Origin: a virus
Virus record (IMG/VR): IMGVR_UViG_3300017941_000022
Location: 1-37,336 of that record
Reading direction: 5' to 3' (one strand)
DNA length: 37,336 nucleotides
Shown: piece by piece, positions 14,154-22,905 of the stretch
Position numbering within the stretch: the first letter of the stretch is position 1
How the letters are laid out: each line of letters starts with the position of its first letter
The notes under the pieces: generated by a model
What the model saw: the letters and a program-made list of their open reading frames with translations, nothing else
Database searches by the model: none
Told to the model about the DNA's origin: nothing
Program-made: the position numbers and the translations under genes

Positions 14154-15692
14154 ATGGCAGGAGTATCATTTGAAGTTGTGGCATCAATGGACCGTGCAAT
14201 GGCCACTATTAAAAGTGGCACCCAAAAAATCTCTGGTTGGGTAACGGGTCTAGGAAAAAATAAAGTACCATGGGATGAGATTCTAACGGGCGCTCTTGAC
14301 CCTGCAGCGGTCATAGGCGAAATAATGACTTTATTCGGTACTGCAGTATTATCAGTTGGTTCTTTTCAAGCTAGTTTACAAAGCGCAAGTACCGAAGGTT
14401 CTAATGCATTTAGTTCTAATATGGGACAAATGGGGCAGGCTGCCATTGATATGTCTTCAGCGACTGGCGCTTCATTAAGTAATTCTGCAGACGCTATGGC
14501 TAATGCTTCAGCTATGTGGTCAGACCCTTCTATGGCAAATGCTGTAGCAACTTTTTCAGATACTCTTTCGACGATGGGAGGGCAATTCGGAAATGCAGGA
14601 GATGACGCAAGATTGATGTCTCGAGTCTTAAAAACTTTTGGGATAACTGATGTTCCTACCGCTAATCAGGCAATGTATGATTTGTATACTGCTGCTAAGA
14701 ATAGCGGAATGAGTTTTTCTGACTTTGCAAATACAATTGTAAGTACAGGGCCAAGTCTTAAAGCAAACAATATTGATTTACAAGGTGCAGTTGACACTCT
14801 GTCTTCTCTAGCGACGCAATCAGGAATGACTGCAGAAACCGCTAAAGCAGCTTTTTCTTCTTTTGCTGCAGATATAGAACCAGGCAATGTTGCGGGAAAA
14901 GCTTTACTAAAAACATTAAGTCCTGGAATTGCCAATGCTCTTAAAGATGGAAATATTACTACAGCGATGGCTGATTTGGAAAGAGGCTTTGTGAATGGCG
15001 GGCAAAAAGCAGCGATTATTGCACAACAAGCTGGATGGAATGGAGAAGCGATTGCTGCTATGACGGTTGCCGGAAAATCTCATTTAGAAGATTTAGGAAG
15101 GGGAGTATCAACACTTACCGATTTACAAGGCAAATTTAGCGGAAAATTTGAGGCGTCTTTAGATGATGTAGGAAAATTAGAAGTTGCTTGGAATAAGTTT
15201 CAAGCTCAATTTCTTACTACAATAGGTCCTTTAGGTGACGCAACGATAAAGTTCTTTACAACTATGTTAGATAACGGAACGTCAGTAATGAATGAGATGA
15301 CGACTGATTGGAAAGGAGCTATTATGGATGTTACTGGGTCGATAATACCCGCTCTTCAACCAATATTTGATAATATAAAAAGTCAATCTCAATCTGCTCT
15401 TGCTGAAGCGCAAAATGAAACTACACTAACAACAATATTAAGCAATAAAGCGCTTCAAGGGAGTTTGGGTGGTATTGGAAATATTGGTGGATTAATGGGA
15501 GCCGTTGGAAGTAGTTCAGATAAGAATTTAGTGACAGAATTAATAAATGCTTTAAAAACAGGAAGCACGACTAACATGTCCAATATAAGTAATCAGTTAA
15601 ATATTGGGACAATTAATACACAGAATCAATCTCCGCAACAAATAGAATCTGCTCTTTATGCAGCATTGTATAAAAAATTTCAAAATGGATAA
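14154..15692 (+). CDS. Tape measure protein, 512 aa
   Basis: The position after the frameshifted chaperones and the sequence fit a TP901-type tail tape measure. Residues 1-60 hold a helix and the hydrophobic stretch A-A-V-I-G-E-I-M-T-L-F-G-T-A-V-L-S-V-G. Residues 90-320 are a helical repeat domain with S-A-D-A-M-A-N-A-S-A-M-W, M-S-R-V-L-K-T-F-G, Y-D-L-Y-T-A-A-K-N-S-G-M-S-F and S-L-A-T-Q-S-G-M-T-A-E-T-A-K-A-A-F, as in minor-tail domains of that family. At about 1.5 angstrom per residue the tail would be short, about 75 nm (inference). The stop TAA abuts the next ATG. Confidence 0.85.
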   Translation: MAGVSFEVVASMDRAMATIKSGTQKISGWVTGLGKNKVPWDEILTGALDPAAVIGEIMTLFGTAVLSVGSFQASLQSASTEGSNAFSSNMGQMGQAAIDMSSATGASLSNSADAMANASAMWSDPSMANAVATFSDTLSTMGGQFGNAGDDARLMSRVLKTFGITDVPTANQAMYDLYTAAKNSGMSFSDFANTIVSTGPSLKANNIDLQGAVDTLSSLATQSGMTAETAKAAFSSFAADIEPGNVAGKALLKTLSPGIANALKDGNITTAMADLERGFVNGGQKAAIIAQQAGWNGEAIAAMTVAGKSHLEDLGRGVSTLTDLQGKFSGKFEASLDDVGKLEVAWNKFQAQFLTTIGPLGDATIKFFTTMLDNGTSVMNEMTTDWKGAIMDVTGSIIPALQPIFDNIKSQSQSALAEAQNETTLTTILSNKALQGSLGGIGNIGGLMGAVGSSSDKNLVTELINALKTGSTTNMSNISNQLNIGTINTQNQSPQQIESALYAALYKKFQNG

Positions 15693-16148
15693 ATGGTATA
15701 CAATTTAGCTCACGTTATAACATTGGATGGTTACAAATATTCTGTAGTTCAAAATACCTACACTCGTACTTGGGTGAGACAGTTTAATACGAACGTTACA
15801 GCGGGCGTGGTTCGATTGACGTTCGTTGATAGAGGGCCGGGATTGCAGGATTATAAAATGACTCTTGAATTAAGAAGTTGGCTTTCTAACTCATTACCAT
15901 ATACAAACGGAGTAACACAGACTTGGGACGTTCAATTGGCTAATTTAGAAGCTTCATACGGAAAGATTGCTAAGTCTTTACAATTCATAGATGCTTTCGG
16001 AAACGTGCCAGTTGTCCCAGGAACTTCTACTCCCTCTGGTATTTATTTTATTGATTTTCAACAGTCAATAGCAAGTTATTCGACCCCTGATAGACCTTCT
16101 GTTATGTGCGTCATCGAATTAGAAAATGCAGCTAATGTTGTAAACTAA
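15693..16148 (+). CDS. Distal-tail-like protein, 151 aa
   Basis: The first gene after the tape measure is usually the distal tail (Dit) protein, the ring that joins tube and tip. The beta-rich start (L-A-H-V-I-T-L-D-G-Y-K-Y-S-V-V-Q-N-T-Y-T-R-T-W-V-R-Q-F) and V-V-R-L-T-F-V-D-R-G-P-G match the Dit N-terminal half-barrel loosely. The length is short, so there is no added carbohydrate-binding arm. Start follows the previous stop directly (TAAATG), implying coupled translation. Confidence 0.55.
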   Translation: MVYNLAHVITLDGYKYSVVQNTYTRTWVRQFNTNVTAGVVRLTFVDRGPGLQDYKMTLELRSWLSNSLPYTNGVTQTWDVQLANLEASYGKIAKSLQFIDAFGNVPVVPGTSTPSGIYFIDFQQSIASYSTPDRPSVMCVIELENAANVVN

Positions 16149-16149
16149 C

Positions 16150-16692
16150 GTGAACGCGCCTATTATTGAATTTCGCCAAAATGTTTACCCGTGGTCTACA
16201 GTTGCTCCGATAACTTATCAGCAAACAAAAGACTCTCTTACTGGAATTTCTTTTCCTATTTTAGCAGGAGAGAATTCTGATTTTTATAGTTTTAGAATTT
16301 ATAATAATTTCGGTTTGAATTCAAATATCTCCGATGCTTATAATCTTACCGTCACGACATTTGACAATACTGGAGGTACGGGAACAACACAGTCTGTAGT
16401 TTTTCAAGATTGGTTGGTTGTAAAAGAAACTAGAGTAGGAGAAGGCGCCTCTGCACCCGGAGCTACAATCTATGACGTCTTTGCACAAACACCGCTGGCT
16501 ATAGGAGGAGCAAATAGTGTGTATTTGATACCCGTCGGTTCTAATGCTTCATTGATACCAGAAATAAGAGCGGGAACGAATCACAATGGGTGCGGATTTG
16601 CAGAAATCCAATCTTATCTCCAGGTTCCTCCAACTGCTGGTTCTGGAACAATAAACTTTGCTATCGTCGTAAATTACGATTGGAATACCTAA
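16150..16692 (+). CDS. Tail structural protein, beta-rich, 180 aa
   Basis: The gene starts with GTG right after the preceding stop. The product is rich in Thr, Ser, Asn and Gly with alternating hydrophobic residues (F-S-F-R-I-Y-N-N-F-G, Y-N-L-T-V-T-T-F-D, S-V-V-F-Q-D-W-L-V-V), as in an immunoglobulin- or jelly-roll-type tail protein. A pair of Gly/Ala loops (G-E-G-A-S-A-P-G-A) separates the strands. I do not recognise the family. Its place between distal tail and tip genes suggests a baseplate ring or decoration subunit. Confidence 0.6.
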   Translation: MNAPIIEFRQNVYPWSTVAPITYQQTKDSLTGISFPILAGENSDFYSFRIYNNFGLNSNISDAYNLTVTTFDNTGGTGTTQSVVFQDWLVVKETRVGEGASAPGATIYDVFAQTPLAIGGANSVYLIPVGSNASLIPEIRAGTNHNGCGFAEIQSYLQVPPTAGSGTINFAIVVNYDWNT

Positions 16693-16693
16693 A

Positions 16694-17116
16694 ATGGAAA
16701 TAGGAAAGAAAATAAAAAAAGAATCAAAAACTCTTATCGAGAGAGGCATTTCTTCCGATTCTTATTTTTATGCAAAGTTTACTGACGGTTCAGAGAGAAA
16801 AGAGCATGACACGAATTGGTCAGATTTTTCTGAAAAAAAAGAAGTTGAATTCATGGGAAGAAAAAAAATAGTATATGTCTCAAAACACTCTGTTAAAGAG
16901 TTAACGATAAAACACGGAAATCTGGAAACTACTATTGAAGTAGATACTGGAGAAGAGGTTTATCAATCTATAGTGTCTTCATCATTTTTAAGAAATGATA
17001 GTATCGTGGAACATAAGATTCTGGGTAGAAAGGTAGGAAAAATAAAAGACGGAAAGGTTATTGAAGAGAGATTTATTGATGGTCGAACGGGAGAAATTAT
17101 TGGAATGAAGTTCTAA
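16694..17116 (+). CDS. Hypothetical tail-module protein, 140 aa
   Basis: A basic and acidic mixed protein (M-E-I-G-K-K-I-K-K-E-S-K-T-L-I-E-R-G) with several short beta strands (K-I-V-Y-V-S-K-H-S-V-K-E-L-T-I-K, T-T-I-E-V-D-T-G-E-E-V) and G-R-K-V-G-K-I-K-D-G-K-V-I-E-E-R-F. I see no known domain, Cys or membrane segment. It lies 1 nt after the previous gene and 9 nt before the large tip gene, so it is co-expressed with tail genes. Confidence 0.6.
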   Translation: MEIGKKIKKESKTLIERGISSDSYFYAKFTDGSERKEHDTNWSDFSEKKEVEFMGRKKIVYVSKHSVKELTIKHGNLETTIEVDTGEEVYQSIVSSSFLRNDSIVEHKILGRKVGKIKDGKVIEERFIDGRTGEIIGMKF

Positions 17117-17125
17117 AAACTGTCA

Positions 17126-20100
17126 ATGCCTTCTACTTTATATTTAACAGATACAGCTAATACTAATACTGAGAACTTTACCACAACGGGTTCAGTTACG
17201 TCTTGGACTGTCCCTGCTAATGTATTCAATATTACACTAACGATGACTGGGGGTGCCGGTCATGGAGGTGCACAAGGAGGGCAAGTGATTGGAACAGTCG
17301 AAGTAGTCCCGGGCACGACCTATTACTGGTATCTAGGAGCAAAAGGTGCAAGTAGTCATGCTGGCGGAATCCTATCTTGGTTCTCTACGCAAAATACTTT
17401 TGATACTGCGCACGTCTTGTTTGTTGCGGGTGCTGGTGGTGGTAGCGGTACTGTAGGAGGCGGTGGCGCCGGTGGAGGAACAACAGCTGATGGAGGCAGT
17501 AATGGAAGTTATGACGGCGGGACTCAAGCATATGGTGGTGGTGGCGGTACTCCGACAACAGGAGGGGCAGCAGGGCAAGGTCAGGGCCAGTACTTTGTCG
17601 GTGGTGCCGGTTCTGCTGGTGCTGGCGGCGGTGGTGGTGGCGGTACTGAGCCTGGAGGTAGTGGTGGAGGCGGATACTACGGTGGCGGTGGTGGTGCTGG
17701 AGTCAATGATTGCTATGCTGGTGGTGCCGGTGGTGGTGGAGGTTCTTCGTTTATAACCGCAAACGCATGGAATACTACTAATACTAAAGGTTACAATGCT
17801 GGTGCTGGTACTTTATCTATTCAGTATTATTACAGCGGCATTCATGACACACAATCGGAATCAGAAAGCACAAACGCATCAATGTCTTTAAGTACTGGTG
17901 TTATTTTTGATTTCGATTCGATTTCAGAAGTTATTTCAGTTTTCGAAGAGAATTTTGCAGAGGGAGGAGTTAACGCAACGGCTAATATCAGCAATTATGC
18001 ATGGCTATCTTCATCTTTATTATCTGCACAACAATCTAACGCAATTAGGCCGATGGTAAAAGCTTTTATTATAGATGATAATATCTTACCTCAGACGACA
18101 ATTACAGCGAATTCCATCGGCAATCCGTCTCAAGCAGTTTCTGCTCCAGACGGTTCTATTATAGCGATAGGGAAAGATTCTTCTAATAATCTTTCTTTGT
18201 GGAAAATAACTGATGGGACACAGGCTTCGCAATGGAATGCAGCATCTCCGACAAAAGTTTTGGTCGCTAGTGGAGCTTGGAACAGCAATCTAAACTGTTC
18301 AGTAGCAGTATCTGGATACATCAACGGAACTTATACTATAGATTTTTCTTTCTTTAAAAATGCAAGTACTCCATACGATTTATATTGGTCACGTTCAATA
18401 GACGGCGGAAGTACTTTTAGTGCGCCTGTAACAATATCTCCAACAATATCTTCTTCTTCAAATTATTGTTCTGTCGGCCAACCTTTATATGTCGATTCAT
18501 CACATACAACGGGAATTGTTTTCTTTTTAAACTCACAGGGCGGCAGGCCAGGGATATCCTACTCTTATTATGACGGTTCTTCTTGGACACAGAACATATT
18601 CTTTAGCAATCAGTATTTTAATACTAGTACGACTACTGGAGAGTGGAACATAAATTCGTTAAGCAATGCTTACAATACCATTGACGGAATATATAGAATT
18701 GTTTTTAGCGGTTACCACTATATCTTTGAGAACACAACAATGAATTCTTTGTTTTTAGTTGAATTTCAAAAGATAACTTTATCTACAGCGACAGACATAC
18801 AATCAGTTGCTTATCCAATATTGACTTCATTGGCTCCAGCAACTTCACAAATGGGAGGAACGAATATAACGACATGGGATATACCTCAATTAAACGTCGA
18901 TTTGAACGGCACTCTATGGGTTACTTTTAGAGGGACAACTGCTTCTGGTATTGAAGAAGATGGGTCTTTTATAAGTAGTTATAATTTTTACTCATCATAT
19001 TCAACTGATTGGAAACGGTTTACTTATCCAACTCCTTTTGTTTTTTCTGACGGAACTGTTTTTCCGACTTCTGCAACTTCTTTACAAACGTCTTATGTCA
19101 ATCAAGGATTGAATTATTATTTGGCCGGAAATGCAAACGTTTGGCAGTGGAACCAACATCAAGTAGTAGCTGATGTTTCAGATGACGTATTGTCTTATCA
19201 GATTCAAGAACAAGCAAGTGGGCCATCGTCTGTGTCTCTAGATATAGGAAATTCTCCACCCAATGGAAAGTGGTATGGCTCTTCTCCCACTCAAACGGGT
19301 TATTCTGCGATTGCGCAAAATAATAAAATCATAATTTATCAGGGATTGTATACGGGAGTTTCAACGAACAATGGCTTTGAATACGTGCCAAGAGATACTT
19401 ATTATGTCGATTCTATTGTTCAGAATATAAAAAGCAACACGAATGATTTGACCGTGTCGGGCAGAGATTTTTATAAACTTTTAAAAACCACAGTATCAAG
19501 ATGGCAATATTCATGGAGCGCGTTGGATTACGTTGTTGATACTTTTAATACGGGACTAAACAGTTGGAATCAAGTTTCTGGCTTTTGGTCGACGACGACA
19601 TTAAACAATAACAATGTGTCTACTTCTTCTCCATATGGTTGGTTCGCACAAGCAGCTCATCCAACAGCGAATGATTCAGTATTAAGCTTAGCAAACGTAG
19701 ATTTGAAATCATACGGTTCTTGGATGCAAGTAGCTATGACATTACCACAACCAGGTTCTACTGGAGATTACATGGCTGTTTATCCTTTATTTGTTGATTT
19801 GAATAATTTTGTAAGGGTCAAGGTATATTCAAATGGTTCGTCGTGGGATGTCACAATAGAAAAGTACGTGCAAGGGGCTAGAATTGATAATGTATCTGTT
19901 CTTAGCGGATACAATTTTGGAGCAGCTAGATATATATATGTCGGTTGGAGAATGTATAGTTACAGTCTCTTTGACTTATATTTGACAGAGAACCAATTGA
20001 CAGATGCTCAATTAGGAGCGATAAACTTAGGAGGATTGGCTTCTTGGAACATTGTTAAAGTTGGATATAATATAAGCGGTTTAACGTCTTACCTCAATAG

Positions 20101-21418
20101 CGTGTCTACTGTTGCACTGGGAGCTTATGTCGCGGCTCAAAATGTTACTATTCCTCAATTTGCAAATTTTAAATTCATGCAATTAAAGCCTAACAATTCC
20201 ATAAAGGACGTTGTTAAAAACGTGGGAACTTTAACAGGAATAACTAATTATAAAGTTCAAGATTTATTTGATGAATATATGTTTAATACTTCTTCAACTT
20301 GGACGGGAAGTTTTACCAATCAAAATAGAATATTAAATGTCCCAGCTAATAGTTTAGCATTATATAATCAAACGACTCTTCAAAATGGGTCAATAGAATT
20401 TGATGCAAAGTTTACGAAAGTGGGTTCACCAACTTCTTCTGGATTTAATTTGATTTTCAGAAGCCAGAGTTCATCATCTGATACAACCAGCTATTATGCG
20501 ACTATAAGAGACACAGTGATAAGCGGAAATAATTTTTTGAATGCAGAATTTAATTTCAATAATGCTTTCTTTTCTACTTATAACGTTTTACCGATGGCAA
20601 CAACTGGGACGAATACAGCGAATAATTCAAATCCTCTAAATATAGACGTGACTAAGTGGCATCATTACAAGTTAACATTAAATGGTTCACAGTGGATGTT
20701 TTTAGAAATAGACGGAAACATGGTACTTGCTTGGTACGATAATAATAACGACTCAACGTACCCTACTTCTCCGATAACTACAGGAGGATATGTCGGGTTT
20801 AGAACTTTTGCAAATACGACGCTGCAAGTGAAAAACTTGACTAGCAATCTTTTCTATCAACAAGTTCAATCATTTTCTATCAATCCCGGAGATGACCCAG
20901 AAGACAATATTGACAACGCTAGAATAATACACGGGTACTATTTTTCTGATTTGTTTGGAAGATTTGTTCTAAAACTGTTGTCTCCAAGCGACCCTTCAAC
21001 ATATACGTATAATAATTTGATAACTAAATGGGGCACTCAGAATTCAGATATTGAGTGGGTAAATACTGTCGTCGTCGTTGGTGCAAATGGGATAACAGCT
21101 ACTGCTACAGACAATGTTTCTTTAGGTTCTACTTTTGCTACTAGAAATTCAGTAGTTGTTGACTATACAATTACTACGTATGTACAAGCTCAACAGAGAG
21201 CTTCACAAGTTTTAATACAAGCAAAACAGCAGAGAATACAAAGTAATCCAATACAGACTAATAACTTAGGAGCTCAGCTACTTGATGTATCTACTTTCAT
21301 AAATACAGATGCCAATCAAAATGGAGCGCTTAGAGTATATAGTCAAACAATAAGTTATGGTGCTAATGGAAATACAGATGAAATCAGTTTAGGTTTAGGT
21401 CAGGTGTTATCAAGTTAA
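17126..21418 (+). CDS. Tail tip/adhesin protein with glycine-rich domain, 1430 aa
   Basis: Residues about 15-235 are a glycine-rich domain: it opens with W-T-V-P-A-N-V-F-N-I-T-L-T-M-T-G-G-A-G, then runs of GGAGGG with A-G-G-G-G-G-S-S-F near the end, typical of poly-Gly tip domains that bind receptors. Residues 300-680 are long beta repeats with sialidase-like S-x-D-G-G-x-T-F-S (about 427-435). Residues about 690-800 (V-V-A-D-V-S-D-D-V-L-S-Y-Q, then L-T-V-S-G-R-D-F-Y-K-L-L) look like a tail hub domain, and about 1090-1230 resembles a laminin-G-like jelly roll (D-E-Y-M-F-N-T-S-S-T-W-T-G). The C-terminus (A-Q-Q-R-A-S-Q-V-L-I-Q-A-K) again fits a hub. So hub and adhesin seem fused in one chain. 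Confidence 0.75.
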   Translation: MPSTLYLTDTANTNTENFTTTGSVTSWTVPANVFNITLTMTGGAGHGGAQGGQVIGTVEVVPGTTYYWYLGAKGASSHAGGILSWFSTQNTFDTAHVLFVAGAGGGSGTVGGGGAGGGTTADGGSNGSYDGGTQAYGGGGGTPTTGGAAGQGQGQYFVGGAGSAGAGGGGGGGTEPGGSGGGGYYGGGGGAGVNDCYAGGAGGGGGSSFITANAWNTTNTKGYNAGAGTLSIQYYYSGIHDTQSESESTNASMSLSTGVIFDFDSISEVISVFEENFAEGGVNATANISNYAWLSSSLLSAQQSNAIRPMVKAFIIDDNILPQTTITANSIGNPSQAVSAPDGSIIAIGKDSSNNLSLWKITDGTQASQWNAASPTKVLVASGAWNSNLNCSVAVSGYINGTYTIDFSFFKNASTPYDLYWSRSIDGGSTFSAPVTISPTISSSSNYCSVGQPLYVDSSHTTGIVFFLNSQGGRPGISYSYYDGSSWTQNIFFSNQYFNTSTTTGEWNINSLSNAYNTIDGIYRIVFSGYHYIFENTTMNSLFLVEFQKITLSTATDIQSVAYPILTSLAPATSQMGGTNITTWDIPQLNVDLNGTLWVTFRGTTASGIEEDGSFISSYNFYSSYSTDWKRFTYPTPFVFSDGTVFPTSATSLQTSYVNQGLNYYLAGNANVWQWNQHQVVADVSDDVLSYQIQEQASGPSSVSLDIGNSPPNGKWYGSSPTQTGYSAIAQNNKIIIYQGLYTGVSTNNGFEYVPRDTYYVDSIVQNIKSNTNDLTVSGRDFYKLLKTTVSRWQYSWSALDYVVDTFNTGLNSWNQVSGFWSTTTLNNNNVSTSSPYGWFAQAAHPTANDSVLSLANVDLKSYGSWMQVAMTLPQPGSTGDYMAVYPLFVDLNNFVRVKVYSNGSSWDVTIEKYVQGARIDNVSVLSGYNFGAARYIYVGWRMYSYSLFDLYLTENQLTDAQLGAINLGGLASWNIVKVGYNISGLTSYLNSVSTVALGAYVAAQNVTIPQFANFKFMQLKPNNSIKDVVKNVGTLTGITNYKVQDLFDEYMFNTSSTWTGSFTNQNRILNVPANSLALYNQTTLQNGSIEFDAKFTKVGSPTSSGFNLIFRSQSSSSDTTSYYATIRDTVISGNNFLNAEFNFNNAFFSTYNVLPMATTGTNTANNSNPLNIDVTKWHHYKLTLNGSQWMFLEIDGNMVLAWYDNNNDSTYPTSPITTGGYVGFRTFANTTLQVKNLTSNLFYQQVQSFSINPGDDPEDNIDNARIIHGYYFSDLFGRFVLKLLSPSDPSTYTYNNLITKWGTQNSDIEWVNTVVVVGANGITATATDNVSLGSTFATRNSVVVDYTITTYVQAQQRASQVLIQAKQQRIQSNPIQTNNLGAQLLDVSTFINTDANQNGALRVYSQTISYGANGNTDEISLGLGQVLSS

Positions 21419-21419
21419 A

Positions 21420-21959
21420 ATGATAAACAAATCTTTTAAAACTTTTTATAAGGAGCAGACAGCAAAATTACAACCAGTAATTTCTAGACAGGGTGTTATA
21501 ACCAAATTGAATATTACTGCTTGGACCGCTGACGTCCAAATTGTGGGAAATAACCAATCTGTTTTGAAAAACGTACCTTTGTCTAGTGCGATACCGATAA
21601 ATATTTTGGTTGGGGACAAAGTTATATTGGACACTTTACAAGAAAACAGTCCTTCATCTAATACGGGTGGTGTAGTAGTTGCGTATATGTACGGAAGAAA
21701 AGCACAGAGTCTCAATAGGGTTAATTCTGGAGTTGCATCTGTACCTGCTAATACGAGTGCTTATCCAGTTGCTCATGGATTGGGAATAACGCCCAATCTT
21801 GTTTCAGTAAGCTCTCCAGCAGCTTTTGTTCCCGGCTCGCCGGGGTCAGTGGCAAGTGTTTATTTCAATTCTGCTGATGCTATATATATTTATGTCGACA
21901 ATTTTTCCGGTGGAGGCTCACGTCCTGCTTATTGGGCAGCAGCTTATATATCTAATTAA
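21420..21959 (+). CDS. Baseplate spike/OB-fold-like protein, 179 aa
   Basis: Residues 20-90 form a strand-rich segment (G-V-I-T-K-L-N-I-T-A-W-T-A-D-V-Q-I-V-G, L-K-N-V-P-L-S, I-L-V-G-D-K-V-I-L-D) that reads like the OB-fold of phage spike-base proteins. Residues 105-175 are a small C-terminal domain with V-A-H-G-L-G-I-T-P-N-L-V-S-V-S, a segment common in phage tail-tip proteins, then V-Y-F-N-S-A-D-A-I-Y-I-Y-V-D-N. It is the last tail gene before a strong terminator. The fold call is inference from pattern. Confidence 0.55.
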   Translation: MINKSFKTFYKEQTAKLQPVISRQGVITKLNITAWTADVQIVGNNQSVLKNVPLSSAIPINILVGDKVILDTLQENSPSSNTGGVVVAYMYGRKAQSLNRVNSGVASVPANTSAYPVAHGLGITPNLVSVSSPAAFVPGSPGSVASVYFNSADAIYIYVDNFSGGGSRPAYWAAAYISN

Positions 21960-21965
21960 GATACT

Positions 21966-21993
21966 AAAAACCACGAATTTCTCCGTGGTTTTT
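21966..21993 (+). terminator. Bidirectional Rho-independent terminator
   Basis: AAAAACCACG pairs with CGTGGTTTTT around an 8-nt loop. A and T tracts flank the stem on both sides, so it can end both the tail operon from the left and the minus-strand gene 22024-22776 from the right. Confidence 0.85.
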
Positions 21994-22023
21994 AATTTCC
22001 TCTAGCTCAATTGTTTTTAGCAA

Positions 22024-22776
22024 TTACCACCCTCCGCCAGGAGTTGGCCAAAAAGAGTAAGTTGCATAGGTTTTGTTATAATTCCCGCCATTCAGGAATA
22101 TATTAAGTCCCATCGGTGAGGGAAGATTACCAACTATTTGGTAAATATTGCTTCCGCGTGTTGAGAAGTAAGCCCATGCACAAGGGTCTATTGTTCTATT
22201 CGGCCCAGTAGGACCGCCTTGATGAACAGACGACAGAGGCAAATTGTAATCAGTGTTATACCCGTTGTTAATGGGTTGAGTGAATGATGTTGTTGCATCA
22301 GGCCCAGATACAATTGCCTCTTGGATGTCTATAGACGTTAATCCATCCATACCAGTTCCGTGAACTTCAACAGTATATCCAGTACTCAAGTTTCCCACGA
22401 TGTCTACTTGGTCAAACTGGGGGGCTTGGCCGCACGTTCCCGTTTGTACAGTTGATGCTGGAGTTGTCGTTGTTTCCGGTGTTCCTTGATTAGCGGTTGT
22501 CGTGGAAGGCTGAAGTTGGGGTAACAAACTATTCAATTGTTCTAACGTTGAACTACTAGTTGTAGTAGCTGTTTCTCCTGTCGACGTCGAAACTGTTGTC
22601 TGAGTCTGAAGAGACTGTAGTTGCTGATACAAAGAAATCACTTGTTTGATTAGAGAGATAAGCACTACTCTTATTTGGTCGTCAGTCAATACTGGACTTG
22701 TCGTTTGCGCGTGTACTATGGGAATGCTAACATTAAGCATTACGAATAGTACGAGGGAAACGATGATTTTTTTCAT
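22024..22776 (-). CDS. Secreted surface protein of Patescibacteria type, 250 aa
   Basis: This is the only minus-strand gene. It has a clear signal peptide (M-K-K-I-I-V-S-L-V-L-F-V-M-L-N-V-S-I-P-I-V-H-A). Next is a helix D-D-Q-I-R-V-V-L-I-S-L-I-K-Q-V-I-S-L-Y-Q-Q-L-Q-S-L, a pattern common in Parcubacterial secreted proteins, then a Thr/Ser/Gln linker (about 60-115). The C-terminal domain (about 118-250) has two Cys (T-C-G-Q-A-P-Q-F-D-Q-V-D and P-C-A-W-A-Y-F) and no motif I know; it ends W-P-T-P-G-G-G-W. Its own promoter faces away from the tail operon. A lysogenic-conversion, superinfection-exclusion or host-surface role is inference; signs of host origin are strong. Confidence 0.8.
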   Translation of the reverse strand: MKKIIVSLVLFVMLNVSIPIVHAQTTSPVLTDDQIRVVLISLIKQVISLYQQLQSLQTQTTVSTSTGETATTTSSSTLEQLNSLLPQLQPSTTTANQGTPETTTTPASTVQTGTCGQAPQFDQVDIVGNLSTGYTVEVHGTGMDGLTSIDIQEAIVSGPDATTSFTQPINNGYNTDYNLPLSSVHQGGPTGPNRTIDPCAWAYFSTRGSNIYQIVGNLPSPMGLNIFLNGGNYNKTYATYSFWPTPGGGW

Positions 22777-22798
22777 GTTTATTTTTTGATTTATTTCC

Positions 22799-22842
22799 CG
22801 ACCTTTAGTTATATAATATACTGTTTTATTGAAAAAGTAAAT
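22799..22842 (-). promoter_or_regulatory. Promoter and AAGGTCG leader of the minus-strand gene
   Basis: Reading the minus strand, TTTACTTTTTCA is followed by AACAGTATATTATATAACTA and then AAGGTCG (22805-22799). The ATG is 22 nt further on. The 20-mer is identical to one at 32943-32962 before the large non-coding RNA, and the -35 part matches there as well. Confidence 0.7.
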
Positions 22843-22892
22843 AGGCTAAATAATATGATGATTATTGATTAAAAAATACTAGTAAAATCTAG

Positions 22893-22898
22893 TACAAT
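22893..22898 (+). promoter_or_regulatory. -10 box, lysin gene
   Basis: TACAAT, with the ATG of the lysin gene 8 nt past its end, which makes the transcript practically leaderless. It is divergent from the promoter at 22799-22842. Confidence 0.45.
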
Positions 22899-22905
22899 TA
22901 TACAT

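Noticed and set aside
17463-17756. 97-residue open frame inside the glycine-rich part of the tail protein
   Set aside because: It is a frame-shifted reading of the GGT/GGA repeats with Val/Ala runs; the main frame explains the sequence.
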